DNA from: JACKDX01 sp964640175
Lineage (GTDB): Bacteria; Myxococcota_A; Polyangia; Polyangiales; GCA-016699535
DNA length: 64,000 bases
Reading direction: 5' to 3'
Assembly: GCA_964640175.1 (NCBI GenBank)
Contig: CAZXFW010000002.1
Location: forward strand, 248,001-312,000
The position numbers and the translations under genes were made by a program. Of this stretch, positions 14,862 through 23,593 are shown piece by piece (position 1 is the stretch's first letter; every line of letters begins with the position of its first letter). The notes under the pieces were generated by a model. The model saw nothing but the letters and a program-made list of their open reading frames with translations. It searched no databases and was not told where the DNA came from.

Positions 14862-16795
14862 CGATTCACCTTGATGCCAAAGCGCCCACCGGGCCTCTTG
14901 AAAGCCGTTGGACAAAACACAAAGCAGCCATTCGCATGGTGGCGCCTGCCAACCGGCGCAAGCACGACATCATTATCGTTGGAAGCGGCCTTGCAGGCGC
15001 TTCCGCGGCCGCCTCCCTCGGGGAAATGGGCTACAATGTCAAATGTTTCTGCTTCCAAGATAGCCCCCGGCGTGCCCACAGCATCGCCGCTCAAGGTGGC
15101 ATCAATGCTGCCAAAAACTACCAAAACGACAACGACAGTGTCTGGCGCCTCTTTTATGACACCATCAAGGGCGGCGATTTTCGCGCCCGAGAGTCCAACG
15201 TCTATCGCCTTGCCGAAGTCAGCGCGGACATCATCGATCAAGCCGTGGCCCAAGGCGTCCCCTTTGCGCGCGAATACGGAGGCACCCTGGCCAACCGCTC
15301 CTTTGGAGGTGCTCAGGTTTCGCGTACATTCTACGCACGCGGCCAAACAGGCCAGCAACTATTGCTTGGTGCCTATCAAGCATTGTGCCGCCAAATCGAT
15401 GCCGGCACCGTACGCATGTACGCCCGCACGGAAATGCTTGACCTCATCCTCATTGACGGTAAAGCGCGCGGCATCATCAGCCGTGATCTTGTCACCGGGC
15501 GCCTCGAAGCCCATGTCGCTGATTGTGTGGTGCTTGGAACGGGTGGATACGGCAACGTGTTTTATCTATCTACCAATGCCAAAGGCTCCAACTGCACTTC
15601 TATCTTACGCGCTTACCGTCACGGCGCATTGTTTGCCAACCCATGCTTCACTCAAATCCACCCCACCTGCATCCCTCAAAGCGGCGAATACCAAAGCAAA
15701 CTCACACTGATGAGCGAATCGTTGCGCAACGACGGCCGCGTGTGGGTGCCTAAGAGCGCAGCGGATTGCGACAAAGATCCTCGCCAGATCCCTGAAGAAG
15801 CCCGCGACTACTACTTGGAGCGTAAATATCCCGCCTTTGGCAATCTCGTGCCTCGCGACATCGCCTCCCGCGCGTCCAAAGCCGTATGCGATGAAAACCG
15901 CGGCGTAGGCCCTAGCATCGCCGGTCAACGTCGAGGCGTCTACCTCGACTTCTCCGATGCCATCCGGCGCCTTGGCCATACCGCCGTTGAAGAACGCTAC
16001 GGCAACCTCTTTCAAATGTATGAACGCATCACCGGCGAAGACCCCTACGAAGTCCCCATGCGTATTTACCCTGCCGTGCACTACACCATGGGCGGCTTAT
16101 GGGTGGATTACAACCTGATGACCACCATCCATGGCCTGTTTGCCATAGGAGAAGCCAATTTTTCCGACCACGGCGCCAACCGCCTGGGTGCAAGCGCTTT
16201 GATGCAAGGCCTGGCAGATGGCTACTTTATTCTACCCTACACACTTCCCCATTATCTGGCTTCTACCGAACTTCGCCCGGTCTCTGAAGATCACCCCGAA
16301 GCACAGCGGGCATTAAAAGAAGTCCAAGCAGGCATTCACAAACTGCTTCATGCGCCCTATCCCCGTCATACCCCCGACTGGTTTCATCGCAAGCTCGGCA
16401 TCATCCTTTGGGAACACTGCGGCATGGGTCGCACCGCCACTGGCCTTCGCCAGGCGCTCAAAGAAATCCCTCCCTTACGCGACCAGTTCTGGAATGAAAT
16501 CAAAATCCCTGCCGATCCCCATGGCATGAACCAAGCCCTTGAACGTGCCAGTCGTGTGGCTGACTTTCTCGAACTGGGCGAACTCATGTGCATCGACGCG
16601 CTTCACCGGGAAGAGTCCTGTGGAGGCCACTTCCGTGAAGAGCACCAAACCCCCGAAGGCGAAGCCAAGCGCAACGACGCCAACTTTACCTATGCTGCAG
16701 CATGGCAATATTCGGGCAATCTCGCGTATCCTACCCTGCACCGTGAGCCGTTAACCTTTGAGTTCGTCACACCCAGCCAACGGAGTTACAAGTGA
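14858..16795 (+). CDS. sdhA: Succinate dehydrogenase/fumarate reductase flavoprotein subunit
   Basis: A 645-residue FAD subunit that interconverts succinate and fumarate. Visible motifs are the dinucleotide fold IIVGSGLAGASAA near residue 40, the RRAHSIAAQGGINAAKNY segment that carries the histidine linked to FAD, the active-site HPTCIPQSG, and the HYTMGGLWVDY region with substrate residues, then GEANFSDHGANRLGASAL. The ATG at 14858 overlaps the sdhC stop by 4 nt. Together with the b558 anchor and SdhB it forms the three-subunit complex II on the inner membrane. Confidence 0.95.
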   Translation: MTIHLDAKAPTGPLESRWTKHKAAIRMVAPANRRKHDIIIVGSGLAGASAAASLGEMGYNVKCFCFQDSPRRAHSIAAQGGINAAKNYQNDNDSVWRLFYDTIKGGDFRARESNVYRLAEVSADIIDQAVAQGVPFAREYGGTLANRSFGGAQVSRTFYARGQTGQQLLLGAYQALCRQIDAGTVRMYARTEMLDLILIDGKARGIISRDLVTGRLEAHVADCVVLGTGGYGNVFYLSTNAKGSNCTSILRAYRHGALFANPCFTQIHPTCIPQSGEYQSKLTLMSESLRNDGRVWVPKSAADCDKDPRQIPEEARDYYLERKYPAFGNLVPRDIASRASKAVCDENRGVGPSIAGQRRGVYLDFSDAIRRLGHTAVEERYGNLFQMYERITGEDPYEVPMRIYPAVHYTMGGLWVDYNLMTTIHGLFAIGEANFSDHGANRLGASALMQGLADGYFILPYTLPHYLASTELRPVSEDHPEAQRALKEVQAGIHKLLHAPYPRHTPDWFHRKLGIILWEHCGMGRTATGLRQALKEIPPLRDQFWNEIKIPADPHGMNQALERASRVADFLELGELMCIDALHREESCGGHFREEHQTPEGEAKRNDANFTYAAAWQYSGNLAYPTLHREPLTFEFVTPSQRSYK

Positions 16796-17568
16796 GTGCC
16801 ATGAAACTGACGCTTCACGTATGGCGACAGCCTAACAACAAAGAGCCTGGCCACTTTGAAACCTACCAGGCTAACCACGTCAATGCGCACATGTCCTTTC
16901 TTGAGATGCTCGATGTGGTTAACGAAGAACTTATAGAAGCGGGCCAAGATCCCATTGCGTTCGAACACGACTGCCGTGAAGGCATTTGCGGCGCCTGCGG
17001 CATGGTAATCAACGGCGTGCCTCATGGGCCTCAGGCGGCCACGACCGCCTGCCAACTTCACATGCGCCACTTCAAAGATGGCCAAGAGCTTTGGATTGAG
17101 CCGTGGCGCGCTTCGGCTTTTCCCGTGATCAAAGACCTTGTGGTCGATCGCAGTGCATTCGATCGCATCATCACCGCAGGCGGCTATGTTTCCATCCGTA
17201 CAGGCAGCGCCACCGAAGCCAACCAAATCCTCGTTGAAAAACCCAACGCCGAAGCCTCCATGGACGCGGCAAGTTGCATTGGGTGTGGCGCTTGTGTCGC
17301 AGCCTGCCCCAACGCCTCCGCCCACCTCTTTGTCGCAGCCAAAGTAGCTCACCTCGGTCTATTGCCTCAAGGCCAAGTGGAACGCCATGACCGCGTAAGG
17401 CGCATGCTCCTTCAACACGACTCCGAAGTGTTCGGTAACTGCACCAACCACGGCGAGTGCGAAGCGGCCTGCCCTAAACAAATCAGCGTCAACTGGATTG
17501 CGCGAATGAACCGCGAATTTCTCTGCGCTGCTACCCTCGGGCCCACTCTGAACAAAACCGCCACTTAG
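16792..17568 (+). CDS. sdhB: Succinate dehydrogenase/fumarate reductase iron-sulfur subunit
   Basis: A 258-residue electron-transfer subunit. It has the 2Fe-2S ligands in CREGICGACGMV with a fourth Cys in TTACQLH, the 4Fe-4S motif CIGCGACVAACP, and the last cluster motif CTNHGECEAACP. The GTG at 16792 overlaps the sdhA stop; an ATG at 16801 is an alternative start. It ends the sdhCAB operon; 139 nt of non-coding sequence follows before the next gene, with a T6 run at 17574 but no convincing stem before it. Confidence 0.95.
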   Translation: MSAMKLTLHVWRQPNNKEPGHFETYQANHVNAHMSFLEMLDVVNEELIEAGQDPIAFEHDCREGICGACGMVINGVPHGPQAATTACQLHMRHFKDGQELWIEPWRASAFPVIKDLVVDRSAFDRIITAGGYVSIRTGSATEANQILVEKPNAEASMDAASCIGCGACVAACPNASAHLFVAAKVAHLGLLPQGQVERHDRVRRMLLQHDSEVFGNCTNHGECEAACPKQISVNWIARMNREFLCAATLGPTLNKTAT

Positions 17569-17707
17569 CACTATTTTTTCAAGGGATGAGCTGACTTCAG
17601 AAACACAGCGCTGATGTATGCTGCTGTGTACTGTTGACCCACGTGCTTACTTTTATGTGCGTTATGAAAGCAGTCATGCTTTAATACAATCGTACAAAGG
17701 AGTGTGC

Positions 17708-18529
17708 ATGCGTTTACGAACCGGTCTTTCCTTGGTGTTACTCACACTGCTCTGCGTAGGCTGCGGCAAAAACAACTCTGAGACAGGTAGCGGCGATACA
17801 GGAGTGGATACGGATGGTTTTATCCCACGTGGCGATACTGGGGACGAAGAATGCAGCAACACGTTGGCGGTCACGTTTCGCGACTTCACGCCCACCACTC
17901 ATCCTGATTTTCAAAAGATTGCTTTTTCTTCACCTTCCTCCGGGGTCGCTAAACTCGGTGCTGTTGAAAATGATCTGGGTGACGACGGCAACCCTGTATT
18001 CGCAGAACGTGAACCGCCGATCACCACCGGGCCGGAAGAATTTGCACAGTGGTACGAAACTGTTGAAGACGTGAACATGGAATTTAAGTCCACGCTTGAG
18101 CTCACCAAAGAAGAGAGCGGAGCGTATGTCTATGACAGCACAGCTTTTTTCCCCATCGATAATAAAGGCTTTGGCAATTTTGTAGAAGTCGGCGAATGCG
18201 ACGGCGTGGGCGAAGGTGAAGTTGCCCACAACTTTCATTTTACCACTGAGATTCATACAACCTTTGCCTACGGTGGCGATGAAGTATTTACGTTTCGTGG
18301 CGATGACGATGTGTGGGTGTTCGTTAATGGAAAGCTTGCATTGGATCTAGGTGGACTTCATGTTAAGTTGGAGGGCACGATTGACTTCAAGGAGATGGAA
18401 TCGGAGCTTGGCATCACTCCTGGCAATACGTATTCTCTGGATGTTTTTCATGCAGAGCGGCACACCTGTGCTTCTCAGTTCCGCATCGAAACCACCATCC
18501 GCTGCTTTAGCGGCCCCTTCGTGTTCTAA
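17708..18529 (+). CDS. Fibro-slime domain lipoprotein
   Basis: A 273-residue secreted lipoprotein. The signal peptide ends at the lipobox LLCVGC (Cys near residue 20), followed by a Ser/Thr/Gly/Asp-rich linker. The body matches the fibro-slime domain known from Dictyostelium and myxobacteria: VTFRDFTPTTHPDF near the start, TFRGDDDVWVFVNGKLALDL and GGLH later, with the DDDVWVF core. A strong AAGGAG precedes the ATG by 6 nt; the open frame to 17618 is dismissed. Role in matrix or surface adhesion is family inference. It overlaps the convergent DedA gene by 23 nt. Confidence 0.88.
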   Translation: MRLRTGLSLVLLTLLCVGCGKNNSETGSGDTGVDTDGFIPRGDTGDEECSNTLAVTFRDFTPTTHPDFQKIAFSSPSSGVAKLGAVENDLGDDGNPVFAEREPPITTGPEEFAQWYETVEDVNMEFKSTLELTKEESGAYVYDSTAFFPIDNKGFGNFVEVGECDGVGEGEVAHNFHFTTEIHTTFAYGGDEVFTFRGDDDVWVFVNGKLALDLGGLHVKLEGTIDFKEMESELGITPGNTYSLDVFHAERHTCASQFRIETTIRCFSGPFVF

Positions 18530-19112
18530 GCCACCAGCCGAGCATGAGGACCCCAAGGCCTAGAAGCAACAGAAGCGTGTAGTGATGGTAGAGCGTTTGG
18601 AGTTTGTGCCAGTTGGCGCCCACGCTGTAGCCCATGGCCACAATCAACCCGTTCCAAGCCAAAGCCGAAATCAGACCATACGCCACCACCTGCCAAAGCC
18701 GCATTCTGGCCACGCCTGCCGCAATGAAAAACACACCACGTAACACCGGTATAAATCGGTTAAGCGCCAAATACACCGCGCCGTGCTTTTCAAACCGCGT
18801 CCGCACCACGCTGAGCGCTCGATGCAACCGAGGGCTCTTTACCCAATGCCCCAGCCGGCCTTCTTCGGCCCCCAACCAAAGGCCCACTCCATAGCTCAGT
18901 ATCCCACCCAAGACTGAGCCAAGCGTCAGCACGGCATACACCAGCGCAATGCGGTAGCCCGCCGTCACCGCCAAAAACACACCAAACAGGGTGACCGTAT
19001 CCCCTGGAAACGGTGGCACCACGTACTCCAGCGCCGCTGAAAGCCCTAAAAATCCATATCCAGCAGGCCCTTCATGCGCTTTTAACCACCCTAGCCAGGC
19101 CGCAAGATCCAC
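18507..19112 (-). CDS. DedA-family membrane protein
   Basis: A 201-residue inner membrane protein of the DedA/SNARE-associated (VTT) family. The re-entrant loop motif is ALEYVVPPFPGDTVTLFG near residue 28, and the second half has the arginine motif NRFIPVLRGVFFIAAGV near 118-134. Four to five hydrophobic segments are visible, the last at about 178-195. Family members are tied to undecaprenyl-phosphate or phospholipid flipping and membrane potential. It sits as a single gene between lipoprotein genes; its stop lies 23 nt inside the fibro-slime gene. Confidence 0.88.
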   Translation of the reverse strand: MDLAAWLGWLKAHEGPAGYGFLGLSAALEYVVPPFPGDTVTLFGVFLAVTAGYRIALVYAVLTLGSVLGGILSYGVGLWLGAEEGRLGHWVKSPRLHRALSVVRTRFEKHGAVYLALNRFIPVLRGVFFIAAGVARMRLWQVVAYGLISALAWNGLIVAMGYSVGANWHKLQTLYHHYTLLLLLGLGVLMLGWWLRTRRGR

Positions 19113-19117
19113 AGGGA

Positions 19118-20089
19118 TTATAACGGGGCGCAGCCGCCCGTGTCTTCAATGTTTATCAGCAAGCTATAGCCGTTGCTCTCCCCATTGAGCCCAAACACAC
19201 GGATGCGGAAATCACCGCCTTGCCCAGAGGGCACGCAATACTTCAGCAAGGTGCCTTGCCCCGTATCACTCACCTCTTTGGACACCACCGCCGTGCCGCT
19301 GAGGTTGCTCGGCATAATCTGTGCGTAAAGATGGGGTGACGAATAGCTCAAGCTCACACGCACACTCAATGTCTGCCCTGGAGAAACCGCTATCTTGTAA
19401 TAGTCTTCATCCCTTGGGCACACTTGCAAATTGTCTTGAAAGCTTTGAGCAATCCCGGGAGCCGTATCAAAGGCGTCATTGGCTTGAATCGCCCCGCCTT
19501 GATCGTAAGCATCATCCACACAGCTCGAACACTCGGGATCTTCCTTATCGACCAAAGAGTCACAATCGTCACTTGTGCCATTGTTACAAATCTCTGGAAC
19601 GCCATCACAAGAGAACGGATGCCGCCCTCCACAAGTCAACACATCATCGGTCACCACAGGCGTAGGCTGCGGTGCCTCAGAATCGACATCCACCAATACG
19701 GTCGTTTCTGGCGAATAGCCCGCTGAGCTTTGGCCATAAAGCACAATGCTGTAGCTGCCCTGGGTTAAGCCATCAACATCCACACAAAAAGAGCCGTCGC
19801 TGTACACCGGCACGACCAGTGGGTTTCCTACACCCTCGACATGCAATTCAGACGCTCCCGGCACACTGCCCTTGAGGCTCACGACATCGTACGGAATCAC
19901 CGTCGGCGTAGAAGCCTTGGGAATCACCCCAAAAATGTGATCCACAACAGGAGCAGCCAAATCAGGATCTTGAACGCCACCATCGTTTTTTAAAAACGAT
20001 GGAGTCATGTCGCGGTCGACGCTTGCGCCGCAACCCATCATGATTCCAACTAAGCTAAGCCAACTAAGATTTCTTACTGATATTTGCAT
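19118..20089 (-). CDS. Secreted lipoprotein with PPC-like C-terminal domain
   Basis: A 323-residue lipoprotein: signal peptide with lipobox GIMMGC. After a low-complexity stretch comes an Ig-like region (about 55-140: SLKGSVPGASELHVEG), then a Cys-rich patch ICNNGTSDDCDSLVDKEDPE, which resembles the Asp/Cys repeats of MopE-type myxobacterial proteins and could bind calcium. The last 110 residues look like a prepeptidase C-terminal (PPC) beta domain: NDAFDTAPGIAQ, DEDYYKIAVSPGQTLSVRV, GGDFRIRVFG, GYSLLINI. The ATG at 20089 overlaps the stop of the upstream gene by 16 nt, so the pair is probably translationally coupled. Function unknown; probably outer-membrane or extracellular. Confidence 0.72.
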   Translation of the reverse strand: MQISVRNLSWLSLVGIMMGCGASVDRDMTPSFLKNDGGVQDPDLAAPVVDHIFGVIPKASTPTVIPYDVVSLKGSVPGASELHVEGVGNPLVVPVYSDGSFCVDVDGLTQGSYSIVLYGQSSAGYSPETTVLVDVDSEAPQPTPVVTDDVLTCGGRHPFSCDGVPEICNNGTSDDCDSLVDKEDPECSSCVDDAYDQGGAIQANDAFDTAPGIAQSFQDNLQVCPRDEDYYKIAVSPGQTLSVRVSLSYSSPHLYAQIMPSNLSGTAVVSKEVSDTGQGTLLKYCVPSGQGGDFRIRVFGLNGESNGYSLLINIEDTGGCAPL

Positions 20090-21780
20090 TGATCTCGCTC
20101 GACGACACATTCAGGCTCATGCAAATTGCTTTGCATCATTTCACCAGATTCAGCATCAAAACATGTTGCACCCAGTGCCAACGTCACCTGCCACGTCCAA
20201 TCGTCTAAGGTATAGTCGCCACGAATGGACGGAGCTCCGCACTGGCTATACTCCACAACTTGGGCTTCTCGCAACAAGCGAATCGGCTGCTGCAAAATCA
20301 TGCCCCATAATTGTGGCACTACCGTATACGCAATCCCTTTACCCAAGACATCTGTCGAGCTTATCGAGTCTGCAATCGCGCCTCCATCTTGCCTGGAGCG
20401 GCCTTCCGAATCAGCCTCCGCACGCGTCGTAAACTCGGACGTCGAAAGTGAATCGATATTGCTGCCAGTTGCAGTGGTGCTGTTGATATCTTTGTTGTTG
20501 ATATGGCCTCCGAACGCCGCCTTTGCGCTTCCGTTGAGCGAAGTAGCCCCGCTCCCCTCAAGCGCTAGCAAATCCACCTTGCCCCCCACGGTAACGCTCC
20601 CTCCGCCACCGATCTCTCCTCCCGCGGATAGCTCCCACAAAAACTCGTTGCCGTTCACTGTGGCCAGAGAAAATCCATCGGTCGCCGTTTGCACCTGCCC
20701 GACTTGTTCTTGGGTGCTCACCGTATGCGAGGTAATCCACGAATCACTCCAGTTCACCGCTTCCGCAATGGACCGGGTGTCTGCATGGGACTCCGTTAGC
20801 ACCAACGCAGCGCCTGAGCCTGCATCACCCCCATACACGCAGCCTATTGCAGCCACGGGCGCAAGGTATTCTGCCACCTTCAAGTTGCCGTTGTAGATGG
20901 CTTCTAAAGGACGGTGCACGCCCACCCCAAAGGTGTTGCGATACAAGTTTCCCTGCGCATCGTACGCCGCGATGTCTATGATGGCGGTATAGCTCACCCG
21001 CGAGCCCGGGACATCCCACAAGGCAAACCGGTTTTCCTGATCCAAGCCCAGTGTTCCAAACCGGCCCTGCACAGGCTCCTCGAAATGCATCGGAGCATAA
21101 CCATCGCCCAACAGAGTATCGAGCCCAGGCGCAGTAATGGTGTATTCAAATTTAACGGGATTAAACCCAAGCGCTTCGACCCGCAACACATACGGCAGCT
21201 TGTTAATGGCGCGCTGCACCGCCACGCCACCACAGGCATCCTCCGGCAATGTGATCGGCAAAAACTGCCTAACGCGAATCGACGGAGCCACCTTGAAACT
21301 GACCTGCACAGGCTCTGTCGTCTGGTCTACTGTTGCCCCATCGTTGCCGCTCCCATTGCGCGCAATCACACGAGCAAACATTTCGCCTTCAAAATACCCT
21401 GTGCTGTTATTTTCACGATCAAAGGGATTATAAAATGGCCCAAACTTATCCCATGCCGCTTTCGTCGCGCTAAGCACTTCAAGATTGATGGCAACCTCAG
21501 GCACAGCCCAACTGGCTCCATTATCGGCAATGAAGTCGCCTTTGAACACCAGTTGTAAGTACGCCGTCCCTGGAGCGGGATAGTCTTTGCCCATAACCTC
21601 AATGACAGTCCCCAACGACGCCTCGTACGTGCTCAGCGCATTCACCTGAGCAGGCACTAGCCCTGCGGTAGAACTCGTGGGTTTAGTGTCGACCGAACAC
21701 GCGGTCATCAGTACACTCATGCCCAACAAAGCCCAGGCAGTTCTAACAAAGCAGGTTCTCATAGTGATTAGAGCCTCCAT
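20074..21780 (-). CDS. Large secreted lipoprotein of unknown function
   Basis: A 568-residue protein I do not recognise as a named family. Signal peptide with lipobox LMTACS near residue 28. The N-terminal part is beta-rich. Residues about 330-460 are a long Ser/Thr/Gly/Ala-rich region of alternating polar and small residues (GGGGSVTVGGKVDLLALEG, SSTDVLGKGI), reminiscent of beta-hairpin or barrel-forming stretches. It is followed by YTVVPQLWGMILQQPIRL and a Cys-containing C-terminal domain (CGAPSIRGDYTLDDW). Start at ATG 21780, with GAGG 6 nt upstream and only 3 nt after the preceding stop; a second ATG lies six codons in. It is the middle gene of a three-lipoprotein operon. Confidence 0.65.
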   Translation of the reverse strand: MEALITMRTCFVRTAWALLGMSVLMTACSVDTKPTSSTAGLVPAQVNALSTYEASLGTVIEVMGKDYPAPGTAYLQLVFKGDFIADNGASWAVPEVAINLEVLSATKAAWDKFGPFYNPFDRENNSTGYFEGEMFARVIARNGSGNDGATVDQTTEPVQVSFKVAPSIRVRQFLPITLPEDACGGVAVQRAINKLPYVLRVEALGFNPVKFEYTITAPGLDTLLGDGYAPMHFEEPVQGRFGTLGLDQENRFALWDVPGSRVSYTAIIDIAAYDAQGNLYRNTFGVGVHRPLEAIYNGNLKVAEYLAPVAAIGCVYGGDAGSGAALVLTESHADTRSIAEAVNWSDSWITSHTVSTQEQVGQVQTATDGFSLATVNGNEFLWELSAGGEIGGGGSVTVGGKVDLLALEGSGATSLNGSAKAAFGGHINNKDINSTTATGSNIDSLSTSEFTTRAEADSEGRSRQDGGAIADSISSTDVLGKGIAYTVVPQLWGMILQQPIRLLREAQVVEYSQCGAPSIRGDYTLDDWTWQVTLALGATCFDAESGEMMQSNLHEPECVVERDQCKYQ

Positions 21781-21783
21781 CTT

Positions 21784-23232
21784 TTACCTCAACCCATTGA
21801 TGACCAAACGATATTCACCACCGCAATCGCTGCCTACCCCAGGCTTACGACTGATCAGCACAAAGTACTGACCCGTGGCATCGCCTGCCGTTACTCCCGG
21901 CGTGTAAGCCCATGAGGCATCGCCCGTTTTAGACAGCTCTCTTTCATTCACATACTTGTTACCGCCACATGCAGAAGAAGGTTCTGTCTTCGAACTCGAC
22001 ACATCATAGTCTTTGATGAAATACATTTTGGCTTCGTATTGATGCCCTACTGGTATGCTCGTAAAATTAATTTGGATGCTTTCGCCGCCAGCAACTTCTG
22101 ACAACCCCTGAGTGTCGTCTTTGCCATAGAACGTAAAACAATCGGCCTCATCTCCCGGCCGTGACAACGAACCTACGATTTCCACGTTGGGATCCACGGT
22201 CATCAACCCGCCCGAAAGAATCTGCGTGCAGCTTTTAAGATCGCACGTGTTGTCACCGAACGAATGTGTGGCCGCACATTCATCTGAAACAGGAAGCTCA
22301 TCAGGGTTGGTAACCGACGAAGAGGACGTGTTGCCATTCTCACCAATGAGATCCTGAGCAGCCGAAATGATTGGGGACAACACCGGATTGCTGCCGCTGC
22401 TGCCACCGCTGCCGCCACTCCCTCCTGAGTTGTTTGAACCACCATCGGCTACAGCACCACCGCCTGATGCGCTTGTGCCATTGAGCCTCGAACAAACGCC
22501 TCGGTAGACAGCCACGTCCGAACATTCCGGCACGCAGCGGTCTGTCGGCGCAGGCAAAGGACACTGCTGCGAAAACGTACTTGTCCGGCATTCCGTTCGA
22601 TTGGAGCACAATGGATCGTCGCAATAGCAAAGTGTGCCGGAGCACCGTGCTTTGACGTCATCACACGGATCGGTGTTTGAAGACATGTTGCACTGACTGA
22701 CACGGTTAAAACACCCGCCGCAGTGATTTTTATCCGTGTTGACATCCACGCATTCGGTTCCGCACATCACCAGGGGCTCAGGACACGCGCATACGCCTCC
22801 CACACAGCTAAGCCCAGCGCCACACGCCAACCCACACGCGCCACAGTTTTGGCGATCGTTTTCCAAGTCCGAACAGGAGTTACCGCACCGGGTTTGCGTG
22901 GCTTGGGTGCAATTGGCTTGGCAACGTCCGTCGCTACACACCGTATTTCCAGAGCACACTTGTCCGCCTTCACCTGCACAGCCGCCGCAATGCGCACCAC
23001 TGTAACGGGTATCAACACAGCGGTCGTTACACAGCATCTCGCCTTCGTCATCACCGCAGGTTTCATTCGTGGGTGGGTTGGATCCTCGGCGATTGCTGGA
23101 GCCCTGGTTCTCGGCACACGACATCATGAGCGTGGCATACAGGCACAGCCACACTCCTCCTACGCCACGGATCCATCCCGACCTCGCTAAAAGCAGGCTA
23201 CGGTCACGCAACTGTATTTGAACATTGGTCAT
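21784..23232 (-). CDS. Cys-rich lipoprotein with HCGGC-type repeats and Gly/Ser linker
   Basis: A 482-residue protein. A long N-terminal signal ends at LMMSC near residue 39. Residues 55-190 hold about 30 cysteines in repeats of the type C-N-DRCVDTRYSGAHCGGC, NCGACGLACGAGLSC and CGTECVDVNTDKNHCGGC, the Stig1-like pattern common in myxobacterial surface proteins. A GGSGGSGGSS linker (about 268-280) leads to a C-terminal beta domain (res 320-482) whose LSRPGDEADCFTFYGKD and YFVLISRKPG pieces resemble a PPC-like fold. First gene of the minus-strand lipoprotein operon; 361 nt separate it from the divergent gene at 23594. Extracellular adhesion or matrix role is inference. Confidence 0.72.
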   Translation of the reverse strand: MTNVQIQLRDRSLLLARSGWIRGVGGVWLCLYATLMMSCAENQGSSNRRGSNPPTNETCGDDEGEMLCNDRCVDTRYSGAHCGGCAGEGGQVCSGNTVCSDGRCQANCTQATQTRCGNSCSDLENDRQNCGACGLACGAGLSCVGGVCACPEPLVMCGTECVDVNTDKNHCGGCFNRVSQCNMSSNTDPCDDVKARCSGTLCYCDDPLCSNRTECRTSTFSQQCPLPAPTDRCVPECSDVAVYRGVCSRLNGTSASGGGAVADGGSNNSGGSGGSGGSSGSNPVLSPIISAAQDLIGENGNTSSSSVTNPDELPVSDECAATHSFGDNTCDLKSCTQILSGGLMTVDPNVEIVGSLSRPGDEADCFTFYGKDDTQGLSEVAGGESIQINFTSIPVGHQYEAKMYFIKDYDVSSSKTEPSSACGGNKYVNERELSKTGDASWAYTPGVTAGDATGQYFVLISRKPGVGSDCGGEYRLVINGLR

Positions 23233-23401
23233 TTCAAGTCCTTATACATTATTCCTGCTGCCATCGGATACAGAGACTTTAAAGCTCTCGCGATAAAGCT
23301 ATGCAAATGTCGTTCCGCAACCCAACCTGCCTCCCGCAAATCCCCAACCCATTGAAATTACATAACATCCAGCGTTAGCTTACAAGGTGGGTTGCTATCC
23401 G

Positions 23402-23448
23402 TAGATGGGGTCCAGAAGTGCCTATGTGGGGTCAACTGTCCCCATCTA
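23402..23448. repeat. Inverted repeat in the 361-nt divergent intergenic region 23233-23593
   Basis: TAGATGGGG at 23402-23410 and its exact complement CCCCATCTA at 23440-23448 flank a 29-nt spacer that itself holds another GGGG. It is the only structure I see in the divergent region between the two lipoprotein operons. No T-run follows, so it is not a typical terminator; it could be an operator or a remnant of a mobile repeat. The rest of the region shows no gene; an AAAGGA precedes the ATG at 23594. Confidence 0.4.
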
Positions 23449-23593
23449 AGGGCCTGTCTGGGGCGCGTAGACCTTCATTTACCTCCGCTTACTTGCGAAA
23501 TCCTCAACCATTTCAATGCCTCAAACTCTGGAATGAATATTGCTGTAGGTTTTGTACGGATAGCTGTTAAAAGACCTTTGACAAAGGACCCCT

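Noticed and set aside
17569..17620. Rho-independent terminator after sdhB
   Set aside because: The T6 run at 17574 is not preceded by a convincing GC-rich stem.
22390..22440. Short tandem repeat as a mobile or CRISPR-like element
   Set aside because: It is codon repetition for the Gly/Ser linker of the Cys-rich lipoprotein.
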